DNA of 64,000 nucleotides from assembly GCA_965220875.1 (NCBI GenBank), contig OZ244849.1, positions 744,001 to 808,000 on the forward strand, given 5' to 3'. The DNA comes from WTFY01 sp965220875. GTDB lineage: Bacteria; Pseudomonadota; Gammaproteobacteria; UBA4575. Numbering within the stretch: the first letter of the stretch is position 1; every line of letters starts with the position of its first letter. Below, piece after piece: positions 52,402 through 61,786 of this stretch. The notes beneath the pieces were generated by a model that had not been told where the DNA came from, searched no databases, and worked only from the letters and a program-made list of their open reading frames with translations. Made by a program: the position numbers and the translations under genes.

Positions 52402-54474
52402 ATGTTTCCGCCTGTCACCGTCCTGAAGGGAATTGGCTCCAAGATCATGGAGCACCTGCAGCGCTTGCAGATCCACACCGTGCAGGACCTGCTGTTCCAC
52501 CTTCCGATCCGGTATCAGGACCGCACGCAGGTTCGGGCCATCGGGACCCTGAAACCTGGTGATGAATGTGTTTTGATCGGTACGGTTGAGCACAGTGAAA
52601 CCGTCTACCGGAAAAGACGCATGCTGCTGGCCAGTGTGAGCGACGGTACAGGCAGGATCCTGCTGCGTTTCTTCTATTTCAGCCGGGCACAGTCCGATAA
52701 CCTTGTTTCAGGCGTGAGTATCCGCTGTTTTGGCGAGGTCAGGCGTGGGGTCAAAGGCCTGGAGATGGTGCATCCGGAGTACGAAGTCCAACCCGAGCGA
52801 ACGGTAATCAAGCTGGAGGACCATCTGACCCCGATCTATCCGACAACGGAAGGTCTGCACCAGATTGTCTTGCGTCGCCTGACCACGCAGGCACTGAAAT
52901 GGCTCGATGGTGAAAAGTTACCTGAACTGGACTTGCTGCCTGTGCCGCCTGATATAGACGGGCGGCAGGTTTCGATCATCGAGGCGCTGAAGTTTGTGCA
53001 CCGCCCACCGCCTGAAGCCAACACCCGGGCTCTGGCGGACGGGATACACTTGATGCAGCGAAGGCTGGCCTTTGAGGAATTGCTTGCGCAACGGCTGAGC
53101 CTGTTCAAGCTGAGGCTGAAGATCCAGAAGCAGCCTGCAGTTTCCATCACCCATCAAGGCAGCCTGTTTGCAGGCTTGGTGGAAAGACTGGAATTCGAGC
53201 TCACGAAGGCTCAGCAGCGAGTGATTGAAGCTGTCTTTGCTGACCTGCAGAACCCGTACCCGATGTTACGCCTGGTACAGGGTGATGTGGGCAGTGGCAA
53301 GACGCTGATTGCCATTGCAGCCTGCCTGCAGGTGATCGAGGCCGGATACCAGGCCGTGGTCATGGCCCCCACGGAAATACTGGCCGAGCAGCATGTGCAG
53401 GTATTTTCAAACTGGCTCAACCCGCTGGGTGTGCAGCTCGCGTGGCTGTCAGGCAGCATGAAGGCGGCCAGGAGCAGTGAAATGAAAGACCGGATTGCCA
53501 ATGGCCAGGCTCAGGCCGTTGTGGGGACCCATGCCCTGTTTCAGCAAGGCGTGACTTTCAGGGATCTGGCGCTGGTAGTCGTTGACGAGCAGCACCGCTT
53601 CGGTGTCCACCAGCGTCTGGCCTTGCGTGAAAAAGGCATACAGGGTGCCTTGCATCCGCATCAGCTGATTATGACCGCCACTCCGATCCCGCGAACCCTG
53701 GCCATGACGGCTTATGCCGACCTGGACTACTCTGTAATCGATGAACTGCCTCCGGGACGCAGGCCGGTCGGCACGATTGCAGTCCCGCGGGAAAGGCGAC
53801 ATGAAGTGGTTGCGCGGGTAGCCAGCGCCTGCCGGAGAGGACAGCAGGCTTACTGGGTCTGTACGCTGGTCGAAGAGTCGGAAGCCATGCAGTGCAAGGC
53901 GGCCGAGGATGTATACAGGGAACTCGGCGGCATGCTGCAGGACGTCAGGGTCGGGCTTGTACACGGACGCATGAAGGGCAAGGAAAAGAATGCCGTGATG
54001 CAGGGTTTTGCGAATCGGGAAACTGACCTGCTGGTGGCAACTACGGTGATTGAAGTCGGAGTGGACGTGCCCAATGCCAGCCTGATGATTATAGAGAATG
54101 CTGAACGTCTGGGTCTTGCACAGCTGCACCAGTTACGAGGACGCGTTGGAAGGGGCGGACAGGACAGCAGTTGCGTGCTGCTTTTCAGCCCTCCGCTGAC
54201 GGAAAATGCCAAGCTGCGCATCGATACCATGCGCGGCACCACCAACGGATTCGAGATTGCCAAGGTCGATCTGGAAATCAGGGGGCCGGGAGAGGTGCTG
54301 GGTACCCGCCAAACGGGCATGCTGCAATTGCGGATTGCCAATATCCTGCGTGACCAGGACCTCATTCCTGATGTTCAGGAGTGCGCGAAGCGGCTGTTTG
54401 CCGAGCACCCCGAAAGGGTGGATGCCCTGATTGACAGGTGGCTCGGCAAGTCGATGGAGTTCGGGCAGGTATAG
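52402..54474 (+). CDS. recG: ATP-dependent DNA helicase RecG
   Basis: Branch-migrating helicase that remodels stalled replication forks. The N-terminal wedge/OB region has IHTVQDLLFHLPIRYQDRT. The SF2 helicase motifs are MLRLVQGDVGSGKTLIA (Walker A), DEQHRFGVHQR (the DEQH box of RecG), TATPIPRTLAMT, and the later DVPNASLMIIENAERLGLAQ and QLRGRVGRG. The ATG at 52402 has GAGAGGGGAC upstream; an ATG at 52369 would add 11 residues. It ends 22 bp from a convergent membrane-protein gene. Confidence 0.97.
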   Translation: MFPPVTVLKGIGSKIMEHLQRLQIHTVQDLLFHLPIRYQDRTQVRAIGTLKPGDECVLIGTVEHSETVYRKRRMLLASVSDGTGRILLRFFYFSRAQSDNLVSGVSIRCFGEVRRGVKGLEMVHPEYEVQPERTVIKLEDHLTPIYPTTEGLHQIVLRRLTTQALKWLDGEKLPELDLLPVPPDIDGRQVSIIEALKFVHRPPPEANTRALADGIHLMQRRLAFEELLAQRLSLFKLRLKIQKQPAVSITHQGSLFAGLVERLEFELTKAQQRVIEAVFADLQNPYPMLRLVQGDVGSGKTLIAIAACLQVIEAGYQAVVMAPTEILAEQHVQVFSNWLNPLGVQLAWLSGSMKAARSSEMKDRIANGQAQAVVGTHALFQQGVTFRDLALVVVDEQHRFGVHQRLALREKGIQGALHPHQLIMTATPIPRTLAMTAYADLDYSVIDELPPGRRPVGTIAVPRERRHEVVARVASACRRGQQAYWVCTLVEESEAMQCKAAEDVYRELGGMLQDVRVGLVHGRMKGKEKNAVMQGFANRETDLLVATTVIEVGVDVPNASLMIIENAERLGLAQLHQLRGRVGRGGQDSSCVLLFSPPLTENAKLRIDTMRGTTNGFEIAKVDLEIRGPGEVLGTRQTGMLQLRIANILRDQDLIPDVQECAKRLFAEHPERVDALIDRWLGKSMEFGQV

Positions 54475-54496
54475 CCGCAACGCACCCCGGTTTGGC

Positions 54497-54841
54497 CTAG
54501 ATCCCGAATATGCCAATCAGGATGGTAGCCGAGTAAATCCCGCTCAGGCCCAGCAGGGCCAGCAGGGTCAGGATGTCGATCCAGCTTGATTTGCGGGTAA
54601 ACATGACGCCGATGTTGAAAATCAGACCCAGCCCGGCAACCGTGAAGGAGATCCAGAATACCGTGTTGACGCACGAAGTCTGGCAGATGCGGCCATCGAA
54701 GGTTCCGGACAAAAGCTGGGCAACCAGAAAAAACGCCAGTGCCCAGCTGACGAGAGCGCTCAGTACAGAGATCAGTGTGTACGATTTCACGGCTGTTGCC
54801 AAAGATGCCTTCGATGGATTTTTCCTGCTCCAGTCTGCCAA
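54497..54841 (-). CDS. Small membrane protein of unknown function
   Basis: 114 residues with three predicted helices (about 22-46, 59-80 and 89-113). A pair of cysteines (RICQTSCVNTV) lies in the loop between the first two helices, on a single side of the membrane. No family recognised. It lies downstream of the Mrp-type operon on the same strand, 111 bp after its last gene, so membership is possible but not shown. Confidence 0.55.
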   Translation of the reverse strand: MADWSRKNPSKASLATAVKSYTLISVLSALVSWALAFFLVAQLLSGTFDGRICQTSCVNTVFWISFTVAGLGLIFNIGVMFTRKSSWIDILTLLALLGLSGIYSATILIGIFGI

Positions 54842-54952
54842 TTATGCCATATCAGGAAATCCGATGTCCCATACGGTTCGCAGGCTGTAAGGCAGGCGAT
54901 CGATCATCCGCTCAAGGACAAGTCACGGGTTTTCCACCAGTCCGGGCACGAT

Positions 54953-56647
54953 TCAGAAGAGGTAGTAGAAGATCAGGTAGACCCCCAGGAGAAATGCTAC
55001 CCACAGGACCATGCTGCCTGTTGGCCAGGTCCGTGCAAGCAGTCCCTTGGGGCCGTGGTGGCGGTGCAGGCGGGCGCCTGCCATGAAGGACAGTTTCCTG
55101 ATCGTGACGAACAGGCCCTTTTCGCCGGATTCAACGGAGTGCAGGGCTTGGCGTGCAAGCCATGCCCCGGGTTTGCGGTAAAGCCAGTCCGAATCGAGGT
55201 TTACGGAATGCAGTTCCGGGGGGTAGATACCTCGTCGAATCAGCCAGGTGAAAGCGAGTGCCGAGAAAAACAGCAGCTGGAGCTGCGTGACGACGTGCGT
55301 GAGGGTGAACGGCTCGTACCCGGTTTGGTAGGGCAAAAGTGCGTACAGGGTCTGCGGGAAGATGCCGATGCACATGGACAGGGATGCGGCGAGTGCCATA
55401 GCAATCAGCATGCTTGCAGGTGCTTCCCTGCAGCGGATACCGCTGTCATGGGCAAAGAATGCAAAAAACGGGATTTTGATTCCGGCATGGTGGAACACGC
55501 CGGCCGAGGCGAACAGCAGGATCAGCCAGGCAACGGTAAGTCCTTCCTGGGCAGCCGCCTCCATGATCATGGATTTGGTAACAAAAGCGCTGAACAGGGG
55601 AAAGGCAGATATGGAGGCCGCGCCGATGATACAGAATCCGGTGGTATAGGGCATGGATTTGTACAACCCGCCCAGGTCGGAGCCGTTAATCTTTCCCGTA
55701 CGCAGCAATACTGCACCCATACTCATGAACAGCAGTGCCTTGAACAGGATGTCTGCAAATGCGTGGGCGGCAGCACCGTTGAGCGCCAGCTCGGTACCTA
55801 TTCCCACACCCACCACCATGAATCCCAACTGGTTGATCATGCTGTAGGTCAGCACCCGGCGCAGGTCATTCTCGATCACTGCATAGAAAATCGGGAACGC
55901 GGTCATCACCAGCCCGATCCAGATCAGGATTTCCGTGCCGGGAAACGCGGTAGCCAGCGCGTAGACGGCCATCTTGGTGGTGAATGCCGACAGCACCACC
56001 GTACCTGTCACGGTGGCTTCCGGATAGGCATCCACCAGCCAGTTGTGCAGCAGTGGAAACGCGCACTTGATACCGAAGGCGATGAAAATGAGCAGACCAC
56101 CGGCCGTATTCAGGTCCAGCTGGGTGAACTCGATTGAGCCGCCGGAGCCGGTATGAAGGATGATACCGCCCAGCAGCATGAGCCCGGAGATAACCTGTAT
56201 GATCAGGTAGCGCATGCCGGCCCGGTAGGAAGCCGGGGTGCGCCGCGCCCAGATCAGGAATACCGAGGAGATTGCCGCCGCTTCCCAGTAGATGAACAGG
56301 GTTACCAGGTCTCCAGCCAGAACCACTCCGAGGGCGCAGCCGGCATAAACCAGGCTGATGGCCTGCTGCATGGGGTCGCGCAGGTGCAATGAGTACACCA
56401 CGGAAATGAAAGCCGCGATATGAAAGATCACCGCGAACATGAAACTGAGCCTGTCAACATGCAGTGTCGTCAGGGTCATGCCAAGCACTTCGAGTTCAGC
56501 ATGGCTGCCAGCCGGCAGTGAGTACAGCTGCAGGAATGACAGGACAGGCAGCAGCAATGCATAGGCAGCACGCCAGTACCCCTTGAACAGCGGAATCAGC
56601 AATGGCCCCATCACCATGATCAGGGCCGGGTTCAGGTCAGCGATCAC
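54953..56647 (-). CDS. Mrp/Mnh-type antiporter subunit, NuoL/M/N-like (third copy)
   Basis: Proton-conducting membrane subunit of 564 residues with about 14 helices and a C-terminal lateral extension that ends in another helix. Key charged residues of the family are in place: Glu in TLFIYWEAAAISSVF, Lys in AFGIKCAFPLLHNW with VDAYPEATVTGTV, and Lys in AGIKIPFFAFF. It is the last of three such subunits in this operon and overlaps the upstream 84-residue gene by 11 bp. Ion specificity (Na+/K+ versus H+) cannot be read from sequence. Confidence 0.85.
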   Translation of the reverse strand: MIADLNPALIMVMGPLLIPLFKGYWRAAYALLLPVLSFLQLYSLPAGSHAELEVLGMTLTTLHVDRLSFMFAVIFHIAAFISVVYSLHLRDPMQQAISLVYAGCALGVVLAGDLVTLFIYWEAAAISSVFLIWARRTPASYRAGMRYLIIQVISGLMLLGGIILHTGSGGSIEFTQLDLNTAGGLLIFIAFGIKCAFPLLHNWLVDAYPEATVTGTVVLSAFTTKMAVYALATAFPGTEILIWIGLVMTAFPIFYAVIENDLRRVLTYSMINQLGFMVVGVGIGTELALNGAAAHAFADILFKALLFMSMGAVLLRTGKINGSDLGGLYKSMPYTTGFCIIGAASISAFPLFSAFVTKSMIMEAAAQEGLTVAWLILLFASAGVFHHAGIKIPFFAFFAHDSGIRCREAPASMLIAMALAASLSMCIGIFPQTLYALLPYQTGYEPFTLTHVVTQLQLLFFSALAFTWLIRRGIYPPELHSVNLDSDWLYRKPGAWLARQALHSVESGEKGLFVTIRKLSFMAGARLHRHHGPKGLLARTWPTGSMVLWVAFLLGVYLIFYYLF

Positions 56648-56891
56648 CGTAATACTCCTCGTCCCGTTTCACGATTTTCCGCATCTGCTTGGCGAGCAGG
56701 ACCAGGGCCACACATGCAATGAACCCGAACCAGCCGAAAAATCCGAACCAGTTTTCAAACGGGAAATACGTGTGCTTGTGGTAGAAGAAATCGAACAGTA
56801 TCAGTGCGGCACACACCGCATACAGCCCGTACACGAGCCGGTCAATGTTACCGCGGTGGTCCAGCCAGTATCTTTTTTTCGGATTGTTCAT
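56637..56891 (-). CDS. Small two-helix membrane protein in the Mrp operon
   Basis: 84 residues: a basic N-terminus (MNNPKKRYWLDHRGNIDRLV), a first helix around 20-36, an aromatic-rich segment (TYFPFENWFGFFGWFGF) and a second helix, then a charged tail. It overlaps its neighbours by about 4 bp upstream and 11 bp downstream, so tight coupling and a structural role in the complex are likely. I do not recognise it as one of the MrpA-G subunits. Confidence 0.7.
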   Translation of the reverse strand: MNNPKKRYWLDHRGNIDRLVYGLYAVCAALILFDFFYHKHTYFPFENWFGFFGWFGFIACVALVLLAKQMRKIVKRDEEYYGDR

Positions 56892-58357
56892 GGATCGAAA
56901 ACAGGGTAAAGGAATTCATACAGGGGCTGTATATAGAAAAATAGCAGCAACGTGGCGATAGCGGTAGCGCACAGGGGTACCAGGCAGGCCAGCGGGGCTT
57001 CCCTGATTCCGGGCCCCACTGCAATTACATCGGGGCCGGGCGGCCTGAAGAATGCCCGCAGTGCCACGGGAAGCAAATAGGCACAGTTCAGCAGGGTGCT
57101 CAGTCCAAATGCAGCCAGCACGAAGTAGTGCCCGGTACTGGCACTGCCTTCAACCAGCAGCCACTTGCTCCAGCTGCCGACAAACGGAGGCAGGCCGATC
57201 ACGCTGAACGAAGCGAGCAGGAAGGCCATGAATGTGAGCGGCATCTTGCGTCCCAGGCCGTCGAGCTGGCTGACGCGCGTGAACTTTACTGCGGTGTAGA
57301 TCGCGCCGGCACAGAAGAACAGCGTGATCTTGCCAAACGCGTGCGTCACCATGTGCAGGGCTCCTCCCAGGGCAGCGACTGGCCAGGCCAGTGATGCTCC
57401 GATTACGATATAAGCGAGCTGGCTGATCGTTGAATAGGCAAGACGTGCCTTGAGGTTGTCCTTACTGAGCGCTACCACCGAAGTCGTGAGCATGGTGATC
57501 AGTGCCAGCCACAGCACCCAGGTTGCGGCATCCTGGGTGGCGATGAAATCAATCCCGAAGATATACACGGTAATTTTCAGCACGGTGAACACCCCGGCCT
57601 TGACTACCGCGACAGCATGCAGCAGGGCGCTGACCGGAGTGGGTGCAACCATGGCAGCCGGCAGCCACCGGTGAAACGGCATCAGGGCTGCCTTGCCGAC
57701 CCCGAGCATGAACAGGGTGAACAGCAGCGCAGGCGTAATTCCTTCGATTTTCCCTTCCAGGATCCCGCCAGGCGTGAACTCCAGGGTACCTGTGTGGATC
57801 CAGGTAATGACCAGGGCGCTCAGGAAAAACATGATTGACGTGCCGAGCAGCACACCCAGGTAGACGCGCCCCCCGTTCTGAGCTTCCGGGGTCTGCTTGT
57901 GCGTCACCAGGGGATAGGTGCAAAGGGTGAGCGTTTCGTAAAAGATGAACAGCGTGAACAGGTTGGCGGCAAATGCAATGCCCATGGTCGATGCGATGGA
58001 CAGGGCAAAGTACAGGTAGAACCGGGTCTGGTTTTTTTCGGCATTGCCATTCAGATAGCCGATTGAGTACACGGTAGTGATAACCCAGAGTCCGGATGCC
58101 AGCAGGGCAAAGACTAGTCCCAGTGGCTCCAGGTGGAAGGCGATGGTGAGCCCTTCTGAAATTTCGAACAGCGTGCGGGCTCCGGTCCTTTCCGCATCAG
58201 GGTCCAGCAACCGGGTGACGTACAGGAACAGGAGTACCCCGGCAAGGATCGAACTGGTTTCGCGAAGCTTCGGCCGGTTGCGGAATGCCAGGATGCACAG
58301 GCCGCCCAGCATGGGAATCAGGATGGCCAGTTCAAGATGTTCGGCAAGCCAGGACAT
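56888..58357 (-). CDS. mrpD: Mrp/Mnh-type antiporter subunit, NuoL/M/N-like (second copy)
   Basis: 489-residue proton-conducting subunit, about 14 helices. The key Glu lies in TLFIFYETLTLCTYPLVTH, Lys residues in GVGKAALMPFHRWLPAAM and HAFGKITLFFCAGAI, and SWSKWLLVEG near the end. PTPVSALLHAVAVVKAGVF is a classic MrpA/NuoL motif, so this copy may be the functional replacement of MrpA's antiporter half. It starts 3 bp after the first copy. Confidence 0.88.
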   Translation of the reverse strand: MSWLAEHLELAILIPMLGGLCILAFRNRPKLRETSSILAGVLLFLYVTRLLDPDAERTGARTLFEISEGLTIAFHLEPLGLVFALLASGLWVITTVYSIGYLNGNAEKNQTRFYLYFALSIASTMGIAFAANLFTLFIFYETLTLCTYPLVTHKQTPEAQNGGRVYLGVLLGTSIMFFLSALVITWIHTGTLEFTPGGILEGKIEGITPALLFTLFMLGVGKAALMPFHRWLPAAMVAPTPVSALLHAVAVVKAGVFTVLKITVYIFGIDFIATQDAATWVLWLALITMLTTSVVALSKDNLKARLAYSTISQLAYIVIGASLAWPVAALGGALHMVTHAFGKITLFFCAGAIYTAVKFTRVSQLDGLGRKMPLTFMAFLLASFSVIGLPPFVGSWSKWLLVEGSASTGHYFVLAAFGLSTLLNCAYLLPVALRAFFRPPGPDVIAVGPGIREAPLACLVPLCATAIATLLLFFYIQPLYEFLYPVFDP

Positions 58358-58360
58358 GGC

Positions 58361-59839
58361 TTATGGAAAGAATGCCCGCATGGCAGTGTCTGCAAAGCCT
58401 GCACTGAACGAAGTGTCCAGGCCAAGATAGATATTGCCTGCCACGAGTAACCAGAGAGGAACCAGCATCGTGAGGGGCGCTTCCCGTGTGGCAGGGATGT
58501 CCCGGGCGGGACTTGGCGAGGGCCTGAAATAGGCGTGTTCGACGATTTTCCAGACATACAGGATGGCCAGCAGGGACCCGCCGAGTATCACTATGGCACT
58601 CAGCCACCCGTCCTGTTCGATGGCTGCAGACAGGATGTACCACTTGCTGATGAAGCCGGCAGTAAGCGGGACACCGATCAGTCCCAGGCCCAGCAGCAGG
58701 ATCGCACTCATGGTCCAGGGCATGCGTCTTCCCAGTCCGTTGAAGTCTTCCAGCTGTACCGACTGGATTCTGAACACAACGCATGCGATGGCGAGAAACA
58801 GGCCGCCCTTGATCAATGCGTGATTCAGCAGGTACACCAGGCTGGCAATGCTGCCGGCCTGGGTGCCCAGACCGATTCCCAGGGTCATGTACCCGATCTG
58901 GGCTACGCTGGAGTAGGCCAGCATGCGCTTGATGTTGTCCTGAAATATGGCGATAAAGGAAGCCGTAAGGATAGCGACAATGGAGAGTGGCAACAGGATT
59001 TTTCCGAGATAGAAGTATTCGAATGAAACCTCGGGGGAGAACAGGCCAAAAAAGAATCGGAATAGCACGTACAGTGAAACCTTGGTTGCAGTGGCCGACA
59101 GGAAGACGGTCATCATCGAGGGCGCATAGGCATAGGCGTTCGGAAGCCACAGGTGCAGGGGAAAAAGGGCGATTTTCAGTGAAACCCCTGCGGTCAGGAA
59201 AGCGAAAGCTGCATGCAGGGTTCTGGAACCGGTTACGGCAGGTATCCTTTGCTGCAGGTCCATGATGTTCAGGGTGCCTGTGAGCATGTAGAGCAGCCCG
59301 ACGCCAATCAGTATGAACGTGGCACCAATTGTTCCCATGATCAGATACTGGTATGAGGCGGTCAGGGCCCTGCGGTTCCTGCCCATTGCAATCAGTGCAT
59401 AGGATGACAGGGAACTGATTTCCAGGAACACGAAGATATTGAACGCGTCTCCCGTGGCGACGATACCCAGCAGGCCGGTAAGGCACAGCAGGTAGGCGGA
59501 ATAAAACAGACCGGATTTCCGTTCGGCGACTTCCTGCTCGATGCTTTTGCGCGCAGCGATCATGGTGATGCTGGCGGTCGCTGCGACGATGATCAGTATG
59601 TAAGCGCTGAGATGGTCAATCCGGTATTCGATGCCCAGCGGCGGCACCCACCCCCCCAGGTGGTAGGAAAGCACCCCCTTGGAGGAAACCTCGCGTGCCA
59701 GCAGCACGGCCATGGCAAAGGCTGCAATGCTGACCGCCGTCGCGATCCGCCATGCCCATGCGGCACGCGTGACCAGCATGCAAACGGGTGCACTGATAAG
59801 CGGCACGATGACTTGTAACGCGGGAAGGTGATCCAGCAC
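58361..59839 (-). CDS. mrpD: Mrp/Mnh-type antiporter subunit D (first copy)
   Basis: 492 residues, about 14 helices. The family Glu is in IFVFLEISSLSSYALIAMG, Lys in VSLKIALFPLHLWLPNAYAY, and Lys in HALIKGGLFLAIACVVF and FISKWYILSA. This copy resembles canonical MrpD most closely. The start is GTG at 59839, overlapping the mrpC stop by one base. Confidence 0.9.
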   Translation of the reverse strand: MLDHLPALQVIVPLISAPVCMLVTRAAWAWRIATAVSIAAFAMAVLLAREVSSKGVLSYHLGGWVPPLGIEYRIDHLSAYILIIVAATASITMIAARKSIEQEVAERKSGLFYSAYLLCLTGLLGIVATGDAFNIFVFLEISSLSSYALIAMGRNRRALTASYQYLIMGTIGATFILIGVGLLYMLTGTLNIMDLQQRIPAVTGSRTLHAAFAFLTAGVSLKIALFPLHLWLPNAYAYAPSMMTVFLSATATKVSLYVLFRFFFGLFSPEVSFEYFYLGKILLPLSIVAILTASFIAIFQDNIKRMLAYSSVAQIGYMTLGIGLGTQAGSIASLVYLLNHALIKGGLFLAIACVVFRIQSVQLEDFNGLGRRMPWTMSAILLLGLGLIGVPLTAGFISKWYILSAAIEQDGWLSAIVILGGSLLAILYVWKIVEHAYFRPSPSPARDIPATREAPLTMLVPLWLLVAGNIYLGLDTSFSAGFADTAMRAFFP

Positions 59840-60198
59840 TAGGCTTCATCCTGGGTTTCATCCTGCTCGTGAATCAGGGTTTCGTCCACGGTACCGTAAG
59901 CCCGGTGAATCCTGGAAATGAGCGCAAGACCCAGTGCGGAAGTCGAAACGCCTACCACGATTGCAGTAAGGATCAGCACATGAGGCAGGGGATTGGAGTA
60001 CAGGCTGGCCTCTTCGGTCAATATGGGAGCTGTCCCGCCCTTTACCTTGCTCATGGAAATGAACAACACGAAGACTGAAGTCTGGAAGACATTCAGCCCG
60101 ATGATCTTCTTGATCAGGTTGGAATCGGAGATCACGATGTAAAAACCCATCATCATCAGGACTATGACAACCCAGTAATTGAAATGGCCCGCGATCAC
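59839..60198 (-). CDS. mrpC: Mrp/Mnh-type antiporter subunit C (NuoK-like)
   Basis: 119 residues with three helices, as in MrpC/NuoK. GFYIVISDSNLIKKIIGLNV and NPLPHVLILTAIVVGVSTSA are family motifs. It forms part of the proton path between the large subunits. The ATG is at 60198, 3 bp after mrpB. Confidence 0.92.
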   Translation of the reverse strand: MIAGHFNYWVVIVLMMMGFYIVISDSNLIKKIIGLNVFQTSVFVLFISMSKVKGGTAPILTEEASLYSNPLPHVLILTAIVVGVSTSALGLALISRIHRAYGTVDETLIHEQDETQDEA

Positions 60199-60201
60199 AG
60201 G

Positions 60202-60627
60202 TTACTCGCAGAACTCGTCAAGCAAATAAAAAATCGTAATCATGACCGCGGCAACCGTTATACCGACACCCAGTTCAATGAGGAAGATACCCAGATGCTG
60301 GGCGTGCTTGGGGTCATGCAGCAGCACGTCGTAGTCCAGGAAGTTTCCTCCCAGCAGGATCGTTCCCACACCGACACCCGCATACAGCAAGACGCCTGCT
60401 GCGATGAATATCTGCACGGTGGTCAAGGGAAGGATGCGCTGGGCAGTCTCCCTGCCGAATACCAGCGCGTACAGGATCACGCCAGCTGCGAATATGACTC
60501 CTGCCTGGAATCCGCCACCCGGGCCGTATTCTCCGTGAAACTGTACATAAAGGGCAAACAGCAACACTGCGGGAATGATGATCTTGCACACCTCACGTAA
60601 AATCACGACGGCACGGGTATCCATCAT
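60202..60627 (-). CDS. mrpB: Mrp/Mnh-type antiporter subunit B
   Basis: 141 residues with four helices. The MnhB signature HGEYGPGGGFQAGVIFAAGV is clear. The start overlaps the preceding gene's stop by 4 bp. Corresponds to MbhF in archaeal membrane-bound hydrogenases. Confidence 0.92.
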   Translation of the reverse strand: MMDTRAVVILREVCKIIIPAVLLFALYVQFHGEYGPGGGFQAGVIFAAGVILYALVFGRETAQRILPLTTVQIFIAAGVLLYAGVGVGTILLGGNFLDYDVLLHDPKHAQHLGIFLIELGVGITVAAVMITIFYLLDEFCE

Positions 60628-61166
60628 TTGTTCCGTTTTCCGACGGTCTTGTCCAGCAGCAGCAGGACACCGATCGCAGCCGTGAAGATCACGATGACCT
60701 CGCCCAGCGTGTCGTATCCCCGGTAGCTGGCCAGGACCGAGGTGACAACATTGGGGATGCCTATCTCATTTGCGCTTTCTGTCAGGTAGTGCGGTGCGAC
60801 ATGGGTGTGAATCGGGGCCTTGGGGTCACCAAATGGGGGCATGTCCAGCGTGCCGTAAATCAGGGCCGCACCCGTAATGAGGATGACCACCAGGGGCAGA
60901 AACTTTCCATGCCGGCTGACCGTCTGTTCCATGCCCGTTACGGCAATGGTTCCAAGCAGCAGAACGGTGGTAATGCCTGCACCGACTGCCGCCTCGGTGA
61001 ATGCCACATCAACCGCGTCCATGGTCACGAACAGCCCGGCCGACAGCAGGCTGTAGATACCGCTGGTCAGGGCCACGCCCAGCAGGCTTTTCAGGCGGAT
61101 CAGCACCACGACGACCAGCATCATCAGTGTCAGCAGGGAGAAATTGACGAGGATTGCAATATCCAT
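60624..61166 (-). CDS. DUF4040/MbhD-type subunit (detached MrpA C-terminal part)
   Basis: 180 residues, about five helices. The N-terminal part has VALTSGIYSLLSAGLFVTMD and FTEAAVGAGITTVLLLGTIA, typical of the DUF4040 domain that in standard Mrp systems is fused to the C-terminus of MrpA. The last part (GIPNVVTSVLASYRGYDTLG, EVIVIFTAAIGVLLLL) matches the segment that follows it in MrpA/MbhE. So the antiporter half of MrpA is encoded separately, as in hydrogenase-type clusters. Confidence 0.85.
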   Translation of the reverse strand: MDIAILVNFSLLTLMMLVVVVLIRLKSLLGVALTSGIYSLLSAGLFVTMDAVDVAFTEAAVGAGITTVLLLGTIAVTGMEQTVSRHGKFLPLVVILITGAALIYGTLDMPPFGDPKAPIHTHVAPHYLTESANEIGIPNVVTSVLASYRGYDTLGEVIVIFTAAIGVLLLLDKTVGKRNK

Positions 61167-61178
61167 GGGCTTGTTTGG

Positions 61179-61487
61179 TCAGGACAGCTGGCTTGCCGAA
61201 TCCGGTTCGGAGTCTTTTTCTTTGAGCGAGGCGGTATGGGCCAGGGCATGCACGGCAGTCGGGCCGGTCAGCATCATGAACAGCAGGATCAGGATCAGCT
61301 TGGCAATCACCAGGATGTCCTGTGTCTGCACCAGCAGGCCCAGCAAGACCAGTATCGTGCCCATGCTGTCTATGATCGAGGCGGCATGCACTCGGGAGTA
61401 AAAGTCTGGCAGACGCATGAGTCCCAGTGTACCGATCAGGCAGAATGCACTGCCCAGCAACAGCATGACCCAGCTTATTACGATCAT
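61179..61487 (-). CDS. mrpG: Mrp/Mnh-type antiporter subunit G
   Basis: 102 residues with three helices. GTLGLMRLPDFYSRVHAAS is the MnhG signature, and LMMLTGPTAVHALAHTA ends the last helix. It sits in the usual E-F-G order. Confidence 0.93.
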   Translation of the reverse strand: MIVISWVMLLLGSAFCLIGTLGLMRLPDFYSRVHAASIIDSMGTILVLLGLLVQTQDILVIAKLILILLFMMLTGPTAVHALAHTASLKEKDSEPDSASQLS

Positions 61488-61501
61488 GTCCTCGATTCCG
61501 C

Positions 61502-61771
61502 TTACCTGTCCGCGGCCTTGCCCAGGCGCTTGTACCGGAATAGCTTCAGTACTGCGATCGTGGAGATAAAGTTGGTCAACGCGTACAACAGGGCGATGTC
61601 CAGGAAATCAGGGCGGTCGACCAGAAAGCCGAACAGGGCAATCAGCAATACGATTGCCGTTCCGAAGGTGTTCACCGCCAGGATGCGGTCGAACACGGTA
61701 GGTCCCAGAGCCACCCGGATCAGCAGGAAAAACATGACGATCAGGATGGCGATGAATGTGACAGTGAACAT
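61502..61771 (-). CDS. mrpF: Mrp/Mnh-type antiporter subunit F
   Basis: 89 residues with three helices; LIRVALGPTVFDRILAVNTF is the MrpF signature, and the C-terminal RPDFLDIALLYALTNFISTI follows. The two Asp residues in helices 2 and 3 are the conserved charged residues of the family. Confidence 0.93.
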   Translation of the reverse strand: MFTVTFIAILIVMFFLLIRVALGPTVFDRILAVNTFGTAIVLLIALFGFLVDRPDFLDIALLYALTNFISTIAVLKLFRYKRLGKAADR

Positions 61772-61786
61772 GGCGGTTGCGACCGG